Assembly (NCBI GenBank): GCA_022562795.1
Contig: JADFOP010000002.1
Coordinates: forward strand, 31,322-95,321
DNA: 64,000 nt
Reading direction: 5' to 3'
Origin: Nitrospinota bacterium
GTDB lineage: Bacteria > JADFOP01
Shown: positions 61,498 through 64,000 of the stretch, in pieces
How the letters are laid out: each line of letters starts with the position of its first letter
Position numbering within the stretch: the first letter of the stretch is position 1
Position numbers and translations under genes: made by a program
The notes under the pieces: generated by a model
What the model saw: only the letters and a program-made list of their open reading frames with translations
Told to the model about the DNA's origin: nothing
Database searches by the model: none

Positions 61498-62814
61498 GTG
61501 CGCATCGCTTTTAAAACCCTTGGCTGCAAGCTCAACCAGGTAGAGACCAACATCATGCGGGAGGCCTGTCGGGGGAGCATGATGGAGGTGGTCCCCTTCG
61601 AGGACGAGGCCGACGTCTACGTGGTCAACACCTGCAGTGTGACGGGAAAGACCGACCGTGTGGCCCGCCAGCTGGTCCGGCGGGCGGCGGGGCAAAACCC
61701 GGAGGCGGCCATCGTCGTCACCGGTTGCTACGCGCAGCTACAGCCCGAGGCCCTGGCGGACCTGCCGGGGGTGAGGCTCGTGCTCGGAAACGAGGAGAAA
61801 CACGACCTGCTCCACTACCTCGCGACCATGGAGGAGAACGGCCCAGGGGCCCACATAGCGGTGGGCGACATTGGGCACGCGAAGGAGTTCCGCTCTGCCC
61901 CCCTTCGGAGCTTCACGGGCTACACCAAGGCATTCGTCAAGATTCAGACCGGCTGCGACTTCCGTTGCACCTTCTGCTCCATCTGGACGGCGCGGGGCCC
62001 GAGCCGAAGCGAGCCGCCCGACCGAGTGCTGGAGCAGATGGCGGAGCTCGTCCAATCAGGGGTCAGGGAGATGGCCGTAACGGGGGTCTGCATCGGCTCC
62101 TACGGCCTCGACCTATCGCCCCCGACCACGCTGGCGGCCCTCGTTAGGATGACCGAGGGGGTGGAGGGCCTGGAGCGGCTCAGGATCACCTCGATCGAGC
62201 CTACGGAGTTGACCGACGAGCTGCTGGAAACCATGGCCACCTCCCCGCTCGTGTGCCGCCACCTTCACGTCCCCCTTCAGAACGGCTCCGACCGGGTCCT
62301 GGAAGGCATGAACCGAAACTACCGAACCGACTTCTACCGGGGCCGGATCGAAGCTGCGGCGGCGCTGATGCCCGGCGCCGGAATCGGGGCCGACGTCATG
62401 GTGGGCTTTCCGGGCGAATCCGACGAGGACTTCGAGGAGACGATGGCTTTCATCGAGAGGCTTCCCATGACCTACCTCCACGTCTTCAGCTACTCCCCCC
62501 GGCGCGGCACCCCCGCCGCCGAGCGGCCCGACCAGGTTGACCCACAGGTGAAGAAGGAGCGCTCGAAGCGCCTGAGATCCCTCGGCGAGGCCAAGCGCCG
62601 GGCCTTCATGGCCGACCAGGTAGGCCGAACGGTCCCGGTGCTCGTCGAGTCGACCCGAGACCGGAGCACCGGTCTCCTCAAGGGCTGGTCGGACACCTAC
62701 GTCAAGGTCCACCTGGATGGGCCCGATGCGTGGATGGGCCGGGTCGTACCGGTGGAAGTCGCGGCCCATGCGGACGGCCACCTCGAGGGAGTGGGGGTCG
62801 GGCAGGGCGCCTAG
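61498..62814 (+). CDS. mtaB: tRNA (t6A37)-C2 methylthiotransferase, MtaB type
   Basis: 438 aa from GTG 61498 with GGAGGAG 5 bases upstream. Radical-SAM methylthiotransferase making ms2t6A37. The N-terminal UPF0004 domain has FKTLGCKLNQVETN, VNTCSVTGKTD and VTGCYAQLQPE (three Cys of the auxiliary cluster). Radical SAM cluster Cys are in QTGCDFRCTFCSIW. A C-terminal TRAM domain (VGRTVPVLVESTRDRSTGLLKGWSDTYVKV) completes it. TsaD, which makes the t6A substrate, is also encoded in the window. Confidence 0.94.
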   Translation: MRIAFKTLGCKLNQVETNIMREACRGSMMEVVPFEDEADVYVVNTCSVTGKTDRVARQLVRRAAGQNPEAAIVVTGCYAQLQPEALADLPGVRLVLGNEEKHDLLHYLATMEENGPGAHIAVGDIGHAKEFRSAPLRSFTGYTKAFVKIQTGCDFRCTFCSIWTARGPSRSEPPDRVLEQMAELVQSGVREMAVTGVCIGSYGLDLSPPTTLAALVRMTEGVEGLERLRITSIEPTELTDELLETMATSPLVCRHLHVPLQNGSDRVLEGMNRNYRTDFYRGRIEAAAALMPGAGIGADVMVGFPGESDEDFEETMAFIERLPMTYLHVFSYSPRRGTPAAERPDQVDPQVKKERSKRLRSLGEAKRRAFMADQVGRTVPVLVESTRDRSTGLLKGWSDTYVKVHLDGPDAWMGRVVPVEVAAHADGHLEGVGVGQGA

Positions 62815-62822
62815 GAGCAGGA

Positions 62823-63641
62823 GTGGTACACACCCTCCGTCCCATAAATCCCATAATAACTCTGATCACCGACTTCGGCCTGGCTGACCCCTACGTTGGA
62901 ACCATGAAGGGGGTGATGGTCTCCATCAACCCCCTGGTGCGCCTCATTGACATCACCCACGAGGTCACGGGCCACGACGTCCTCGAGGCGGCGCTCATCC
63001 TCCAGGCTTCCTACCGCTACTTTCCGGAGGGGACGGTCCACCTGGTCGTCGTAGACCCGACGGTCGGAAGCGAAAGGCGGCCCATCCTCGCGCTCACCGA
63101 CCGCTACGCCTTCGTGGGGCCCGACAACGGCGTGCTCTCGCCCGCTCTCGGCGACCCCACCTTCCAGCGGTGCATCGAGCTCACGGCCCGGCGCTACTTC
63201 CTCGATGAGATAGGCTCGACCTTCCACGGCCGCGACATCTTCGCCCCCGTGGCGGCCTGGCTCGCCAAGGGCGTGGAGCCGGAGGCCTTCGGCGAGGAGA
63301 TTGACGACTTCGTCCAGCTACCGATCCCCGAGGCGACCGTGGGTGAGGAGGCCATCGAGGGCCGGATAATATACATAGACCGGTTCGGAAACCTCGTCTC
63401 CAACATAACCCACCGGATGATCGAGACGCTCCAGGCGCGGACGGGCCGCCAGAAGGTGGCCATCCACATCGCCGGGCGCTCCATCGGGCGCATCATGCCC
63501 TCCTACGAGGCCGGCTCCACCGCCGAGCCGGGCGCCGTCATCAACTCCTGGGGCAACCTGGAGATTTTCGTAAAGCGCGCAGACGCCTCCTCCCTCCTCA
63601 GCGTCCGCCGGGGAGAGCCCGTCGTAGTGAGGGTGGGGTAG
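62823..63641 (+). CDS. SAM hydroxide adenosyltransferase (DUF62 family)
   Basis: 272 aa from GTG 62823, 8 bases after mtaB with AGGAG at about 62814. ITLITDFGLADPYVGTMKGVM, LIDITHEVTGHDVLEAALIL, VDPTVGSERRPI, FVGPDNGVLSPAL and FHGRDIFAPVAAWLA are diagnostic. The family hydrolyses S-adenosylmethionine to adenosine and methionine and is related to fluorinases and chlorinases. It is an interesting neighbour to a SAM-riboswitch cluster, as both bear on the SAM level. Confidence 0.93.
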   Translation: MVHTLRPINPIITLITDFGLADPYVGTMKGVMVSINPLVRLIDITHEVTGHDVLEAALILQASYRYFPEGTVHLVVVDPTVGSERRPILALTDRYAFVGPDNGVLSPALGDPTFQRCIELTARRYFLDEIGSTFHGRDIFAPVAAWLAKGVEPEAFGEEIDDFVQLPIPEATVGEEAIEGRIIYIDRFGNLVSNITHRMIETLQARTGRQKVAIHIAGRSIGRIMPSYEAGSTAEPGAVINSWGNLEIFVKRADASSLLSVRRGEPVVVRVG

Positions 63642-64000
63642 GGGGGCGGTCCTGCGAAAGAAAGCTTGCGCTGTTTCACCGAATCTTGTAGCATTTTGTA
63701 AATCTCATTTTTCGTTATCAAAATGTAGGGGCAGCCTTTATGGCTGTCCGCGGACAGGGACAAGCCCTGTCCCCGTACAACTAAGCTATTCTGCCCGCCA
63801 CCGGGCGGCTGTGACGATGGGTGAAAACCCCTCTTCCTCCTCAGGCTGCCAGGCGGCGGGTATTTTTATGCGGAAATAAGGTGTCGGGGTCAGGAGGTCG
63901 CAAGCGACCTTTGGTCGCCCGACTACCCATATATAAACCCTCTCCGTACACACGACCCGGCCTTCATACCCACGGACCGGGGTAAACCCTGTCCCTACAG
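63642..64000. repeat. Non-coding mosaic of palindromic repeats at the right edge
   Basis: 359 bases with no credible gene. GGACAGGG (63752-63759) pairs with CCCTGTCC (63765-63772). GCCCG and CGGGC near 63793 flank CCAC. AGGTCGC (63895-63901) and GCGACCT (63904-63910) form a tight stem. The motif CCCTGTCCC recurs at the very end. It looks like a cluster of dispersed intergenic palindromes of the REP type. It continues beyond the window. Confidence 0.55.

Overview
The window is 64 kb of GC-rich, densely packed bacterial chromosome. It carries about 60 protein genes, most of them housekeeping. I saw no rRNA or tRNA genes, CRISPR array, phage or insertion sequence. The cell is Gram-negative in build: there is an FtsEX/EnvC-like/CtpA division module, several lipoproteins with a lipobox, a PBP4-type carboxypeptidase, a BepA-like M48 protease and a two-haem lipoprotein. 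GTG and TTG starts and 4-base gene overlaps are common. Gene content and fusions (HisIE, ThiDN, helicase-exonuclease) suggest an uncultured lineage near the former Deltaproteobacteria, Nitrospinota, Methylomirabilota or Tectomicrobia. That placement is inference; no marker here settles it.

Layout. 1-9.1 kb (+): end of prfA, prmC, murA, then hisD-C-B-H-A-F-IE, with no hisG next to murA. 9.1-15.4 kb (-): an MrfA-MrfB-like helicase-exonuclease fusion, rimI, a bactofilin-TM-TPR fusion and a CpoB-like lipoprotein. 15.5-25.6 kb (+): a DMT transporter, a small secreted protein, comF, gap-pgk-tpiA-secG, and a peptide-type ABC binding protein with two permeases. 25.6-39.6 kb (-): dacB-recJ, hup, a TPR protein, ftsE-ftsX-envC-like-ctpA-YibQ-like, tsaD, a hydrolase, coaD and an aminotransferase. 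39.7-43.1 kb (+): a second binding-protein/permease set. Neither transporter set has an ATPase gene in the window. 43.1-49.4 kb (-): lpdA, an unknown exported protein, thiDN, a GT-C-like membrane protein and a cytochrome lipoprotein. 49.5-63.6 kb (+): sulfur metabolism, then envelope and RNA-modification genes.

The most interesting part is 49.5-57.6 kb. A cysteine synthase gene sits behind a strong promoter overlapped by a near-consensus IscR type-1 operator. It is followed by a SAM-I riboswitch with its terminator and antiterminator. The switch leads into a run of genes: a threonine-synthase-like PLP enzyme, a ThiS/MoaD sulfur carrier ending in Gly-Gly-Ser-Cys, two rhodaneses, a CysM-like synthase, two stand-alone NIL-domain proteins flanking an E1-like activating enzyme, a JAMM protease and an Rrf2/IscR-type regulator. 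This reads as a protein-thiocarboxylate route to cysteine, and possibly to homocysteine. The JAMM protease would trim the carrier, the E1-like enzyme and rhodaneses would load sulfur onto it, and the PLP enzymes would spend it. SAM and an Fe-S or cysteine-responsive repressor would control the output.

Other items worth following are a roughly 170-residue insertion inside one ABC binding protein, a beta-sandwich tail on the M48 protease, a structured 344-base non-coding region beside hup, and a mosaic of palindromes at the right edge.
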